Shown here: in pieces, positions 1-7,364 of the stretch
Layout of the letters: each line of letters starts with the position of its first letter
Position numbering within the stretch: position 1 is the first letter of the stretch
Virus record (IMG/VR): IMGVR_UViG_3300033997_000478
Coordinates: 232,675 to 296,674 of that record
Strand: one strand, 5' to 3'
DNA: 64,000 nucleotides
Origin: a virus
Notes under the pieces: generated by a model
Database searches by the model: none
Told to the model about the DNA's origin: nothing
What the model saw: only the letters and a program-made list of their open reading frames with translations
Position numbers and translations under genes: made by a program

Positions 1-1311
1 CTGCGGGAACTGGGTCTGCCAGTTCGGCCAGTAGTCCAGCGGGTAGATGTTCATGCTGTAGCTGCCCGGACCGGTAATGCCGACCTCGAAGTAGACCTCA
101 CGGGTCTTGTTCGACTGCGCCAGATCGACCCACTCGCACTTGCCCAGGCCGATGACCATGCCTTCGTAGACGGCCAGTGCGTGCACACGGATCTGCGGTT
201 CGGGCACGATCTCCGGCGAGCTGGACCATTCGTGGAACAGCTTGATGCGGTTCCAGTTGACAGCGTCTTCGGATTGGTGCAGCCAGGTGGTGGGCTCGTA
301 GGAGAGCTTGTTGTCGTCGGGCTCTTCGCTGGTCATGGCCAGCGTATTGGCATCGGCGGCAATGGCCGGTAGGAAGGTGTTCTGCAGCGCGATGATCGGC
401 TGGAAGTTGAACACGCCACCGGTTTCGTCTTCTTCCTGCAGGCGGCACACCCAGAGGATGTTGGTCGCAGCGTGGATGAAGTAACCGTAGACAGCACCCT
501 TGAAATACGCCAGCATGCGACCGGTGAACTTCCAATCCGGATAGCCCTGCGTGTTACCTTGGACCGGACCTTCGTCGTTACGCAGGTCGTCCTTACGCCA
601 GACCTGGCCGCCGTTGGTGGTGCGATGCAGGGTGGTCCACTGGTTCTTGCCCAGGAAGGCCCAGATACGGCCTGCCTTGTCGCCAACAGCCGCTTCGGTC
701 TTGACGTACTGCCAGTTGGTGCCGAACACCGGGGCCAGCGAATCGGGGATCGACTCGTAGGTGGCAAAGTCGCTGGTGACGCCACGGGCCATGGAGTTGG
801 ACAGGAAGAAGCCGGTCTTACCCGTCGGCTCCGGATCAACTGGACCGGTGGAACCTTCGCCCACGGTGCAGGCCAGTTCGCCAAACAGCAGGTAGGAGGT
901 CGACTTGGCCTTGATGGTCACGCTGAACGGCGCAGTGCCACTGCGGTCGATCGGCTCGTCGATGATGTCATCGGCGGTGATCGTGATGCCAGCGCGAGCG
1001 GACAGCTTGGGCAGCAGCTGATGGGTGCCGGTCTCGTTGCCGTCAGCGAACTCCTTGCTGCGCAGGGAGAACAGCTTCTGCAGCTGCAGGCGGTTGTAGG
1101 TGACATCCAAGTCGACCGAGGGTTCAGCACCGGCCTTGGTGGAGATCTTGGTGGACGTATTGCGCTTGCCGGCGACGGACAGGTCCAGCACGGTGGGGTC
1201 AACCAGCACCAGCGGAGCGTAGTCAACTTGTGCCAGGGTAAGCTCGGTCTGCAGGCGTGCATTGACCAAATCCAGCAGGTGCTGCTGGATGTTCGTGATG
1301 GGTTGGGACAT
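1..1311 (-). CDS. Adaptor-module protein with beta-propeller-like C-terminus (partial)
   Basis: The reading frame is open from the start at 1311 to the window edge, so 437 residues are visible and the C-terminus is missing. The ATG follows a GAGGAG ribosome site at 1319-1325. Residues 1-145 belong to the module shared by several proteins here (motif VTYNRLQLQKLF, then a later ITADDIIDEPID stretch and a closing beta-strand). The remainder contains an Asp-box-like TTNGGQVW and a weaker SEDAVNW, as in sialidase/BNR beta-propellers. It is probably a virion surface protein: anchor plus carbohydrate-recognising or display head. No enzymatic residues can be assigned. It is the last gene of the minus-strand block that starts at 4430. 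Confidence 0.7.
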   Translation of the reverse strand, partial: MSQPITNIQQHLLDLVNARLQTELTLAQVDYAPLVLVDPTVLDLSVAGKRNTSTKISTKAGAEPSVDLDVTYNRLQLQKLFSLRSKEFADGNETGTHQLLPKLSARAGITITADDIIDEPIDRSGTAPFSVTIKAKSTSYLLFGELACTVGEGSTGPVDPEPTGKTGFFLSNSMARGVTSDFATYESIPDSLAPVFGTNWQYVKTEAAVGDKAGRIWAFLGKNQWTTLHRTTNGGQVWRKDDLRNDEGPVQGNTQGYPDWKFTGRMLAYFKGAVYGYFIHAATNILWVCRLQEEDETGGVFNFQPIIALQNTFLPAIAADANTLAMTSEEPDDNKLSYEPTTWLHQSEDAVNWNRIKLFHEWSSSPEIVPEPQIRVHALAVYEGMVIGLGKCEWVDLAQSNKTREVYFEVGITGPGSYSMNIYPLDYWPNWQTQFPQ

Positions 1312-1373
1312 CTGAAACTCCTCGTCGGAACGAAAGGGTGTTATCGAATTTGAAATCGACTCACAACATAAGT

Positions 1374-1395
1374 GGAGGTCCCCGAAGGGACCTCC
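1374..1395 (-). terminator. Hairpin terminator with TTATG tail
   Basis: A 9-bp stem (GGAGGTCCC) closes on a CGAA/TTCG tetraloop, downstream of the gene ending at 1420. In the direction of transcription it is followed by ACTTATG rather than a long T-run. Confidence 0.7.
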
Positions 1396-1419
1396 TTACT
1401 CATGCTACAAAACTGGAGA

Positions 1420-1875
1420 TTACTGCTGATTGGCCGAGCGCTTGACTTGGATCTGTACCGTACCAAACACGCCGTAGGAGTTCGCCTTCGCAGTCAACTG
1501 CAAAGTGGCGTTGTCGCTGTCGCCGACAGGAACGGTGTCTTCAATATCAGCCGTACCAACCTCCCGGCCCAACCATTGGGAGAGCGTAGCGACGATCTGG
1601 TGAGCGCTGGTGGGCATTACATCCACTACCAGCAGGTTGCTCTTCAGTCCGGCCAACTTGGCCAGACTCAGACGATTGTACTCAAGTACCAGATTTAGCT
1701 TGGGATCGGTAGGTAGCTTGTTGGTAAAGCGTACCGAGGTGTTGCGGATGTCGGGATCTTCAAACCCCGTGGCATCGTTGAGTTTGATCGGCAGTCCAAC
1801 ATTGGCGTTGTCTAGACTCAGTTCGGTCTGGAATAGCTTGTTGGCGTACCCAATCACTCTAGTCAGATTATCCAC
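1420..1875 (-). CDS. Virion adaptor-module protein, single module (151 aa)
   Basis: This protein consists of one copy of the shared module and nothing else: LEYNRLSLAKLA near residue 70, GTADIEDTVPV near residue 108, and a final GTVQIQVK strand. The start is GTG at 1875, preceded by GGAGGT that lies inside the end of the upstream gene; the two genes overlap by 13 nt, so translation is probably coupled. The role is inferred to be structural because its relatives are fused to Ig-like and propeller domains. No catalytic motif is visible. Confidence 0.72.
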   Translation of the reverse strand: MDNLTRVIGYANKLFQTELSLDNANVGLPIKLNDATGFEDPDIRNTSVRFTNKLPTDPKLNLVLEYNRLSLAKLAGLKSNLLVVDVMPTSAHQIVATLSQWLGREVGTADIEDTVPVGDSDNATLQLTAKANSYGVFGTVQIQVKRSANQQ

Positions 1876-2324
1876 GTGTTACCTCCTGGCGGCCGGACAT
1901 CGATCTCCACCGCACCGGTCACGGCCAACGAACCAGGCTTGGCAACCAAGGTGATGATGGCCGTATCCCCGTTCTTCGGGATGGGCGCATCTTCCACGTC
2001 TTGCGGTCCCAAACGAATGCGCAGGTAAGTGGCCAAGATGGGCAGAGCTTCGTGGACAGTGGCAGGTAGCTGCTGCGCGTGAAGTTCCGGAGCCAGCGCT
2101 ACAGTCAGCTGTTCCAGATCCAGTCGGTTGTAGTACACCAACAGATCACGCGGCTTGACGGGTTGGTTCTTGATCTCCACCGAGATCGAGGTGTTCTTAC
2201 CTTCCCCACCTACGCCGGGCACGCCGTACAGCAGGTCTTCCTCACGCAGGTTGAACTGGAAGCCGGCGTTATCCATGGTCTTCTGGATAAGGTCACGCAT
2301 CATTTCAGAGGGCGTCTGGATCAC
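1863..2324 (-). CDS. Virion adaptor-module protein, single module (153 aa)
   Basis: A second single-module member of the family. It carries VYYNRLDLEQLT near residue 83, LGPQDVEDAPIP near residue 117, and a GAVEIDVR closing strand. The start is GTG at 2324, overlapping the TGA of the gene upstream (GTGA arrangement) with AGGAG just before it. The tight overlaps on both sides show that this and its neighbours are one operon. Function is unknown; assembly into the particle is inferred from family context. Confidence 0.72.
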   Translation of the reverse strand: MIQTPSEMMRDLIQKTMDNAGFQFNLREEDLLYGVPGVGGEGKNTSISVEIKNQPVKPRDLLVYYNRLDLEQLTVALAPELHAQQLPATVHEALPILATYLRIRLGPQDVEDAPIPKNGDTAIITLVAKPGSLAVTGAVEIDVRPPGGNTWII

Positions 2325-2803
2325 GGCGCAGCTCCTGTTACAGTGAAGCGCTCCAGACCGAAGTAGGTGCGCGATTCAGGATGGGCTTCCACGTCCACCA
2401 CCAGCGGCCAAACACCAGCGCCGTCAATGGGGCGATCCACCAGATCTTCGGCACTGATGGGCATGCCAGAGATGGCGGCCAACTGCGGGGCCAGATCACG
2501 GGTAGAGGTCGGCTGACCGCTCAATACGTGCTCACGGCCATAGAAAAGGTTGGGGATGAAAATGCGGTTATAGTGCAGCTCAGTATCAAACGCTCGTCGA
2601 GCATCAGGCGTGGAGGACATCCGGATGGTGCTGTTACGCGGCGCTTGGTGGATGTTGGTTGCCGAGGCGTCGATCAACACTGGCACTCCAAAGACAACCT
2701 CCGAGAGCAGCACGGCCGTTTGATTGCGCACATTGAGGTGGAGCAACAGCAGCTCCTCTACACTCAAGTCCGCAGACGGGTACTCGGGCAACTGGTCAGA
2801 CAT
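2321..2803 (-). CDS. Virion adaptor-module protein, single module (160 aa)
   Basis: Third single-module member. The hallmark motif is altered to LHYNRIFIPNLF near residue 78, followed by ISAEDLVDRPID near residue 116 and a GLERFTVTG end strand. The ATG at 2803 has only a weak upstream purine stretch. It overlaps the following gene by 4 nt. Sequence identity to the neighbours is low outside the motif, which suggests an old duplication. Probably structural. Confidence 0.68.
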   Translation of the reverse strand: MSDQLPEYPSADLSVEELLLLHLNVRNQTAVLLSEVVFGVPVLIDASATNIHQAPRNSTIRMSSTPDARRAFDTELHYNRIFIPNLFYGREHVLSGQPTSTRDLAPQLAAISGMPISAEDLVDRPIDGAGVWPLVVDVEAHPESRTYFGLERFTVTGAAP

Positions 2804-2834
2804 GGCTTCACCGAAAAGAAAGGCGAGATAAAAA

Positions 2835-2858
2835 CCCTCCTGCCCGAAGGCAGGAGGG
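2835..2858 (-). terminator. Rho-independent terminator
   Basis: A 10-bp stem (CCCTCCTGCC and its complement) with a CGAA/TTCG loop is followed on the minus strand by GGGTTTTTATC. It lies 24 nt downstream of the stop at 2883, so the first gene of the block has its own terminator. Confidence 0.8.
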
Positions 2859-2882
2859 CACGCTGCAACGCGTTGGTGTTAC

Positions 2883-4430
2883 TTAGGCAGCCGCACGGTT
2901 GTCGGTGATGGACTCAACGGTCCATTCAGCGCCATCGGCGGTCAGCTTGAAGACCGAACCCACTTCCAGGTCTTCGACCAGGGCTTCGACGAACTCGCCG
3001 TCAACCTGGATCCACACAGCTTCGCTGGCGCCGCTGGAGAAGTTGCTCAGGTTGCCTTCGGCGTCACGAGCGGAGTACTCGAAGTCCGACTTCTCTTCAG
3101 CTTCGTCTTCGGACTGCACTTCCTCGGCCGGAGCAGCAGCCGGTTCTTCAGCCGGTGCGTCCTGGATGGACACGTTCTCGTCCGAACCGGCGCTGTCGGT
3201 GGCAGCTTCATCAGCCGCGCTGTTGTCGGCGCTGTCGACGTCGCCATCGGTGAAACCTTCTTCGTCGCCAACCGGGGCGGAGAAGGAAGCGATCATCGCC
3301 TGCGGCACTTCGCCGCCATCGGCAACCTTGGTGGCGCTGACGGTGTAGCTCACCACGACCGGATCGATACCGGTGGCCTGCTTACGCACGGCCTTGGCTT
3401 CGATGGTGTAGTCGCCCAGCAGGGCGCCGGCTTCATTGGTTTCCACGCTGCCGAAGGCCTGCTTGTAGGCCGACAGGCGCTGGATGTCCTGGTAGACCGA
3501 CTGGTCGCCCGAGACGAAGCCGTTGACGATGCGCAGATCGTTGGCGGTGTCGACGAAGACCAGCTTGCCGTATTCGCGCTTCAGGGCGAAGTTGAGCACG
3601 CCGCCGCCGGTACCGGCAGTGACCTTCAGGGAGATGTCGTACAGGTCGGTGATGGTCGAGCCGTTCTTCTTGTTCAGCAGGGCGAAGCTGTACGGCAGGT
3701 TCCAGTCGGCGGTTTCGCCGACCACCAGCGCGTAGCTGTTCTCGCTCGGAGCGACCAGGTTGGCGTTCTTGAACAGGCGGGCGCCGACGGCGATTTCCAG
3801 TTCACCGTTGTCGGCCACGATCAGCTTGCCATTCGGGTTGCCGGTGCCGGCAGCGAGGGTACCGTCGGCCTTCAGCGCCAGCGGCGCGGCGATCGGAGCA
3901 TTGACGACTTCTTCGACCGGGGTGATGATGCTGGTATCCTGCACGATGGCCTTGGCCACGTCCACGGCGAACTGGCCGGTGAAGCGCAGCGAGGTATCGG
4001 TGGCACGCAGCAGCACGCTGGTCGGCAGCTTGGTCGGATCAACGGTCACCGCAGCCAGGTCGGCGTCGCCGGCGACGGTCTCGAAGACGACCTTGACTTC
4101 GTCCTTGATCTTGGCAGCGATGCTGACGATGTCGATCGTCTCGCCTTCGGCAAAGCGCAGGGTCAGGTGCTTGTTCAGGAACAGCCGGCCCAGGTCGAGG
4201 CGGTTGTAGTGGATCGGGACCAGCAGGCCGGTTTCGCCTTCCGGCAGCACCACGGCTTCAGGAAGGGCTTCCTTCTTGATGGTGATGTCGATGTCGGTGT
4301 TGTAGTCGACGTCGGCCGAGGAGGTCGGGGCGCCGATGATCAGGTCGCTGACGGTGTAGCTGGTGCCGTTTTCTTGGTTGAGCAGCTGGACGATGGTTTC
4401 TTCACCACCGTGGATCAGTTCAATGGACAC
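2883..4430 (-). CDS. Large adaptor-module virion protein with acidic region (515 aa)
   Basis: The start is GTG at 4430 with AGGAG five bases upstream; the frame is open further upstream but that stretch reads as non-coding. Residues 1-170 are the shared module (IHYNRLDLGRLF near residue 72). A long beta-rich middle follows, then a strongly acidic Asp/Glu/Ala-rich segment at about 375-435 and a small C-terminal domain with EVGSVFKLTADG. Codon use is strongly biased to G/C-ending codons, as in the capsid gene, which suggests an abundant virion protein. It leads the minus-strand block and faces a plus-strand block across 120 bp. The exact role is unknown. Confidence 0.7.
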   Translation of the reverse strand: MSIELIHGGEETIVQLLNQENGTSYTVSDLIIGAPTSSADVDYNTDIDITIKKEALPEAVVLPEGETGLLVPIHYNRLDLGRLFLNKHLTLRFAEGETIDIVSIAAKIKDEVKVVFETVAGDADLAAVTVDPTKLPTSVLLRATDTSLRFTGQFAVDVAKAIVQDTSIITPVEEVVNAPIAAPLALKADGTLAAGTGNPNGKLIVADNGELEIAVGARLFKNANLVAPSENSYALVVGETADWNLPYSFALLNKKNGSTITDLYDISLKVTAGTGGGVLNFALKREYGKLVFVDTANDLRIVNGFVSGDQSVYQDIQRLSAYKQAFGSVETNEAGALLGDYTIEAKAVRKQATGIDPVVVSYTVSATKVADGGEVPQAMIASFSAPVGDEEGFTDGDVDSADNSAADEAATDSAGSDENVSIQDAPAEEPAAAPAEEVQSEDEAEEKSDFEYSARDAEGNLSNFSSGASEAVWIQVDGEFVEALVEDLEVGSVFKLTADGAEWTVESITDNRAAA

Positions 4431-4550
4431 AGGGTCTCCTTGTTTCGTGAACGAGTTGTTATTTGACTTGGGGGCCTTTGCATAGGATGAGACGTCCCAA
4501 GCTAAAAAATTAATGGTCTGACACCTTTCTATAGAGCCAGAGGACACGTT
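4431..4550. promoter_or_regulatory. Divergent intergenic control region
   Basis: This 120-bp AT-richer gap lies between oppositely directed genes starting at 4430 and 4551. It holds a TTGACT at 4463-4468, but no well-spaced -10 follows (TAGGAT is only 14 nt on). Promoters for both blocks are expected here; I cannot place them. Confidence 0.35.
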
Positions 4551-5087
4551 ATGTCTAACGTCTATCAATTCACACCCAAGACAGCACAAAGGCATATCAT
4601 GACCGACGGTGAGCGAGAGTCTGTGGTTCGCACTCTCAACGCTCGGGCACATGAAGCCTTCTTCCCCCTCAACCGGTTGTTCACTCGTTTTGCCATCACC
4701 GTCAACGAGTATCCGCTGGAGAATCCAGTCATCAAGGACTTGGAGAAGGTTGGCACGCTCATGACCGCCGACTATCCCAACTTCGATCTGACGTGGTTGT
4801 TTCGCATCGAAAAGATCCGCAGCAAACCCCGCATGCCGGCCATTCCCGATGACCAGATCTACGGGTTACTGAGAAAGGGCGCTGAGGCGTTGGGTTTGAT
4901 TCCCCATGGCGTCAGGTTTGCCTATCGCTACTTGCACGAGCTTGGTAGCGTGGTGTGGTGCGAATCGATCATTGTCATAGAGGACAGTATCATCGTGGAC
5001 GGCTTCATCGCAGCCGAACACTTGGGCGCAGAGGGAGATCGCACCTATCATCCGTTTAAGATGGTGGTCCGAAAACTGCCTCAATGA
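4551..5087 (+). CDS. Hypothetical protein (178 aa)
   Basis: ATG at 4551 is preceded by AGAGGACACGTT. The protein is mixed alpha/beta with no membrane segment and no motif I recognise (for example MSNVYQFTPKTAQRH at the start and a C-terminal IIVIEDSIIVDGFIAAEH strand pair). It opens the plus-strand block of small genes and is separated from the next gene by 72 bp containing a possible promoter. Small size and location in a cluster of unrelated short genes suggest an accessory or host-interaction role; this is inference only. Confidence 0.65.
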   Translation: MSNVYQFTPKTAQRHIMTDGERESVVRTLNARAHEAFFPLNRLFTRFAITVNEYPLENPVIKDLEKVGTLMTADYPNFDLTWLFRIEKIRSKPRMPAIPDDQIYGLLRKGAEALGLIPHGVRFAYRYLHELGSVVWCESIIVIEDSIIVDGFIAAEHLGAEGDRTYHPFKMVVRKLPQ

Positions 5088-5102
5088 AAATACTTTCAGG
5101 AC

Positions 5103-5108
5103 TATAAT
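5103..5108 (+). promoter_or_regulatory. Candidate -10 element TATAAT
   Basis: A perfect TATAAT lies 52 bp upstream of the ATG at 5160 in the gap between two plus-strand genes. The matching -35 position is poor (TCAATG), so this is only a candidate host-type promoter. Confidence 0.3.
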
Positions 5109-5159
5109 ACCTCAGTGAAGTAGTAGCACAAAAACCTACCCACTGACGGAGAGCAAGAC

Positions 5160-5726
5160 ATGTACAACAAGATCAAGCGTGAAATCCTGACCATCGCCAT
5201 CGTTCTGAACCGTATCTTCTACGGCCTGCACAATCGCAGCGAGAACTTCGGTCATTGGTTCTTCAATCTGACCCTGTATCGGGGTCGTCCGGGTTATGTC
5301 GAGTTCAACATCGACAATGATGAGTACGATGGCCACATCGTCCATCGCGTGACCCACCGCCAGTACCGCGATGAAGTCGGTGCTGAAGTCAACACGCAGG
5401 TGCAGGAGCGGATGACCTTCCGCATCACCAACCGCTGGCTGGTCCGCAATGGCCGTCTGCCGGACGTTGATGCGCTGTGGGCCATCTGCACCGATGCCCA
5501 GACCCGCGAAGGTCTGGTGGTCGTTGAGGTGGTCTGCGGTAAGGAAGCACACAAGCAGGTGAAGTTCCGTCCGTTCGATCTCTCGCGCCTGCCGCCGCAG
5601 GAAGTACTGGATCGTCGCAACGCTCGTCGCATGTGGGTGCAGAACTTCTTCAGCCGTCTGTTCCCGGTGGCTGCTGACGCACATCTGCACGAAGACATGC
5701 GTGGCTTCATCATCAAGCGCGTCTAA
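5160..5726 (+). CDS. Hypothetical protein (188 aa)
   Basis: ATG at 5160 follows GGAGAGCAAGAC. The sequence is basic and soluble in character, with many Arg residues and a C-terminal RRMWVQNFFSRLFPV segment. I do not recognise a family. It is followed 9 bp later by the first of the HKG-motif genes and so is probably co-transcribed with them, but it lacks the motif itself. Confidence 0.68.
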   Translation: MYNKIKREILTIAIVLNRIFYGLHNRSENFGHWFFNLTLYRGRPGYVEFNIDNDEYDGHIVHRVTHRQYRDEVGAEVNTQVQERMTFRITNRWLVRNGRLPDVDALWAICTDAQTREGLVVVEVVCGKEAHKQVKFRPFDLSRLPPQEVLDRRNARRMWVQNFFSRLFPVAADAHLHEDMRGFIIKRV

Positions 5727-5735
5727 GGTGCGGAC

Positions 5736-6005
5736 ATGATCGACATCTTGACCCTCTTTATCAACCCGATCAGCCAGATGCGCGGGCGTTACATTCACGC
5801 CCACAAGGGACGCGGGCGCAGGCGGGGACATCCCAAACCCTTCGAACCGTCCTCCAAAACGCGGCGGCGTCAGGAGGCGATGTTCCAACAGGCCCAGCAG
5901 GAACTCGATCTACGCCGGCAGTTGGATGAGTGGTTCAGTCAGAACATGGGTCGCATCAGCCCTGCCTTCGGCGTGATGTTGCAAAACCCTGAGAAGTCTG
6001 TATAG
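5736..6005 (+). CDS. HKG-motif small basic protein 1 (89 aa)
   Basis: ATG at 5736 with AAGGTG upstream. Residues 15-34 contain MRGRYIHAHKGRGRRRGH, the first of five copies of a basic motif shared by neighbouring genes (see the entries at 6090, 6677, 6863 and 7365). The rest is a charged, probably helical segment (RRRQEAMFQQAQQELDLRRQ). The very high Arg/Lys/His content suggests nucleic-acid or ribosome contact, but no known family is evident. A TTCG hairpin follows the gene. Confidence 0.68.
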   Translation: MIDILTLFINPISQMRGRYIHAHKGRGRRRGHPKPFEPSSKTRRRQEAMFQQAQQELDLRRQLDEWFSQNMGRISPAFGVMLQNPEKSV

Positions 6006-6036
6006 TTCGAATCACTGGCTTCGGCCAGGTTCCAAA

Positions 6037-6056
6037 CGAAGGTCTTCGGACCTTCG
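6037..6056 (+). terminator. TTCG hairpin terminator
   Basis: A perfect 8-bp stem CGAAGGTC closes on a TTCG tetraloop and is followed by GCTTTATA. It sits between the genes ending at 6005 and starting at 6090, so it may attenuate rather than end the operon. Confidence 0.6.
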
Positions 6057-6089
6057 GCTTTATACCCTCAACCTAGAAAGGATAGCTAC

Positions 6090-6434
6090 ATGAGCGTTAC
6101 CGTTGAAGATTTCACCACGGAGTGGAATCGCGAGCTGGATCGTCGCAATCGCTTCTCTCACATCCTGCGCGGCATTGCCCGTGAGAACGCTCAGTCGCTC
6201 AATGCGGCAGAGCTGAACAAGATGGAGATCGACGAGAAGATCCGTCAGGCCATCTACGTGTGGGCCCACCGCAATCAGCGCGGACGCTACCTGCACAGCC
6301 ACAAGGGTAAGGCGCGTCGGCAGCACAAGCGGACTCCGATGATGCAGTCGCAGGCCCGCTACCGGATTGCCCGGATGGTGGGGCGTGAGTCCCAGCGCAC
6401 CAGTAGTCTGGACCGGCTGCTGATCGCTGCGTAA
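6090..6434 (+). CDS. HKG-motif small basic protein 2 (114 aa)
   Basis: ATG at 6090 after AGAAAGGATAGCTAC. The motif QRGRYLHSHKGKARRQHKR lies at residues 67-85, directly after a helical segment (KIRQAIYVWAHRN). The N-terminal half is a charged helix-rich region unlike the other members, so only the motif is shared. It has its own flanking hairpins at 6037 and 6453, suggesting independent dosage. Function unknown; the conserved basic patch suggests RNA, DNA or ribosome binding. Confidence 0.7.
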   Translation: MSVTVEDFTTEWNRELDRRNRFSHILRGIARENAQSLNAAELNKMEIDEKIRQAIYVWAHRNQRGRYLHSHKGKARRQHKRTPMMQSQARYRIARMVGRESQRTSSLDRLLIAA

Positions 6435-6452
6435 GTAACAGCGGTAACACAG

Positions 6453-6476
6453 GGGCGGGTGCGGAAGCATCCGCCC
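6453..6476 (+). terminator. Rho-independent terminator
   Basis: A 10-bp stem with one G-T pair (GGGCGGGTGC / GCATCCGCCC) and a GGAA loop is followed by TTATTCTTTCTCTTTCT. It ends the gene at 6434. Confidence 0.75.
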
Positions 6477-6509
6477 TTATTCTTTCTCTTTCTCACAAGG
6501 AACGCTACA

Positions 6510-6680
6510 ATGAAAACCATCGAGAATTCCGTTCTGGAAATGGCCGAGCAGATCAAGGCCGGTATGAAGGTCACCGAAGAGGGCCTGATCGAAGCGGGCG
6601 ACATGCACATTGGTTCGATGTCACCTACTCGTGATCAGATGGCGGCCGGTCACATGACGCAGGTTGCGGTGAAGTCATGA
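6510..6680 (+). CDS. Small hypothetical protein (56 aa)
   Basis: ATG at 6510 is preceded by AAGGAA at 6497-6502, which fits better than the upstream in-frame start at 6459, because that one lies in the preceding terminator. The protein is acidic and helix-prone (NSVLEMAEQIKAGMKV) with no known motif. Its TGA overlaps the ATG of the next gene (ATGA), so the two are translationally coupled; an acidic partner for the strongly basic 60-residue HKG protein downstream is a reasonable guess. Confidence 0.6.
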   Translation: MKTIENSVLEMAEQIKAGMKVTEEGLIEAGDMHIGSMSPTRDQMAAGHMTQVAVKS

Positions 6681-6859
6681 GGTTCCGTTACGTAATGGAC
6701 GTGCGGATTGCTCAGGCGCTCTACCTGCGCGGTAAGTACGTGCACAGTCACAAGGGCAAGTACAAGCGCCGTCACAGGCGAGCATCGGTGGCACGCGTGG
6801 TGCCGCAGATCTTCGTCGGTGAAATCCACTTCGCAACCACTGTTGTTACCCCGGAGTAA
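6677..6859 (+). CDS. HKG-motif small basic protein 3 (60 aa)
   Basis: The shortest member of the set. It overlaps the upstream gene by 4 nt. Residues 15-33 are YLRGKYVHSHKGKYKRRHRR-like and make up a third of the protein, preceded by a short helix (MDVRIAQAL) and followed by a hydrophobic tail with VVPQIFVGEIHFATTVV. That the protein is little more than the motif indicates the motif folds or acts on its own. No family recognised. Confidence 0.68.
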   Translation: MRFRYVMDVRIAQALYLRGKYVHSHKGKYKRRHRRASVARVVPQIFVGEIHFATTVVTPE

Positions 6860-6862
6860 GCC

Positions 6863-7336
6863 ATGGTTACCGACTCAGTTATCCCCGTGTGTGATTGCGG
6901 CAAGACCGTTGGTGCTTCCAAGGTGGGCTTGATGTGTGAGCACTGCAACAGTCCGGTAAAAGCTGTCGTCGATCTGTTCCTGCCTTTAGCGACGTCTTCC
7001 TACAGGCGGATGAGGACCCGTGAGACGGTCAAGAACATCATGACCGGGCCTGCACCTGAACAACCCAAGTCCCCCTACCCGCGCCGCAACCCGGCGCGCA
7101 TTCCTGGCGCCTACGAACGAACCATCTGGGGCCTGGAGAAACGCGGCAAGACCTACAGTGTCGACCAGCTGCTTCGTGGCCGCTACGTCCTGCGTCACAA
7201 GGGCAAGCCGCTGCGGCAGCACAAGCTCACCTCCAAGGGACATCTCCACCTCGGCATGCGCGAGATCCTGGCGAACGAACCGCGCCTGCTCGTCACCATC
7301 AATCGCATGCCGAAGTTCAACCCTTTCGTTGTCTAA
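6863..7336 (+). CDS. Zinc-ribbon plus HKG-motif protein (157 aa)
   Basis: ATG at 6863 after GGAGTAAGCC. Residues 10-29 hold a four-cysteine pattern, CDCG...MCEHC, typical of a small zinc ribbon such as those at nucleic-acid-binding ends of transcription or primase proteins. A linker rich in Pro and Arg follows, then LRGRYVLRHKGKPLRQHK at about 105-122. This is the only member joining the motif to a recognisable domain, and it supports a nucleic-acid role for the family. The gene starts 4 nt after the previous stop. Confidence 0.68.
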   Translation: MVTDSVIPVCDCGKTVGASKVGLMCEHCNSPVKAVVDLFLPLATSSYRRMRTRETVKNIMTGPAPEQPKSPYPRRNPARIPGAYERTIWGLEKRGKTYSVDQLLRGRYVLRHKGKPLRQHKLTSKGHLHLGMREILANEPRLLVTINRMPKFNPFVV

Positions 7337-7364
7337 TCGATTCGCCCCCACAAGGACCGCACCA

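Noticed and set aside
98-1262. Several complete short frames on both strands near the window start
   Set aside because: They overlap the long open minus-strand frame from 1311 to the window edge, which has a ribosome site, a family motif and Asp-box; the short frames are shadows.
4463-4488. TTGACT...TAGGAT as a sigma70 promoter
   Set aside because: The spacer is only 14 bp and the -10 match is poor.
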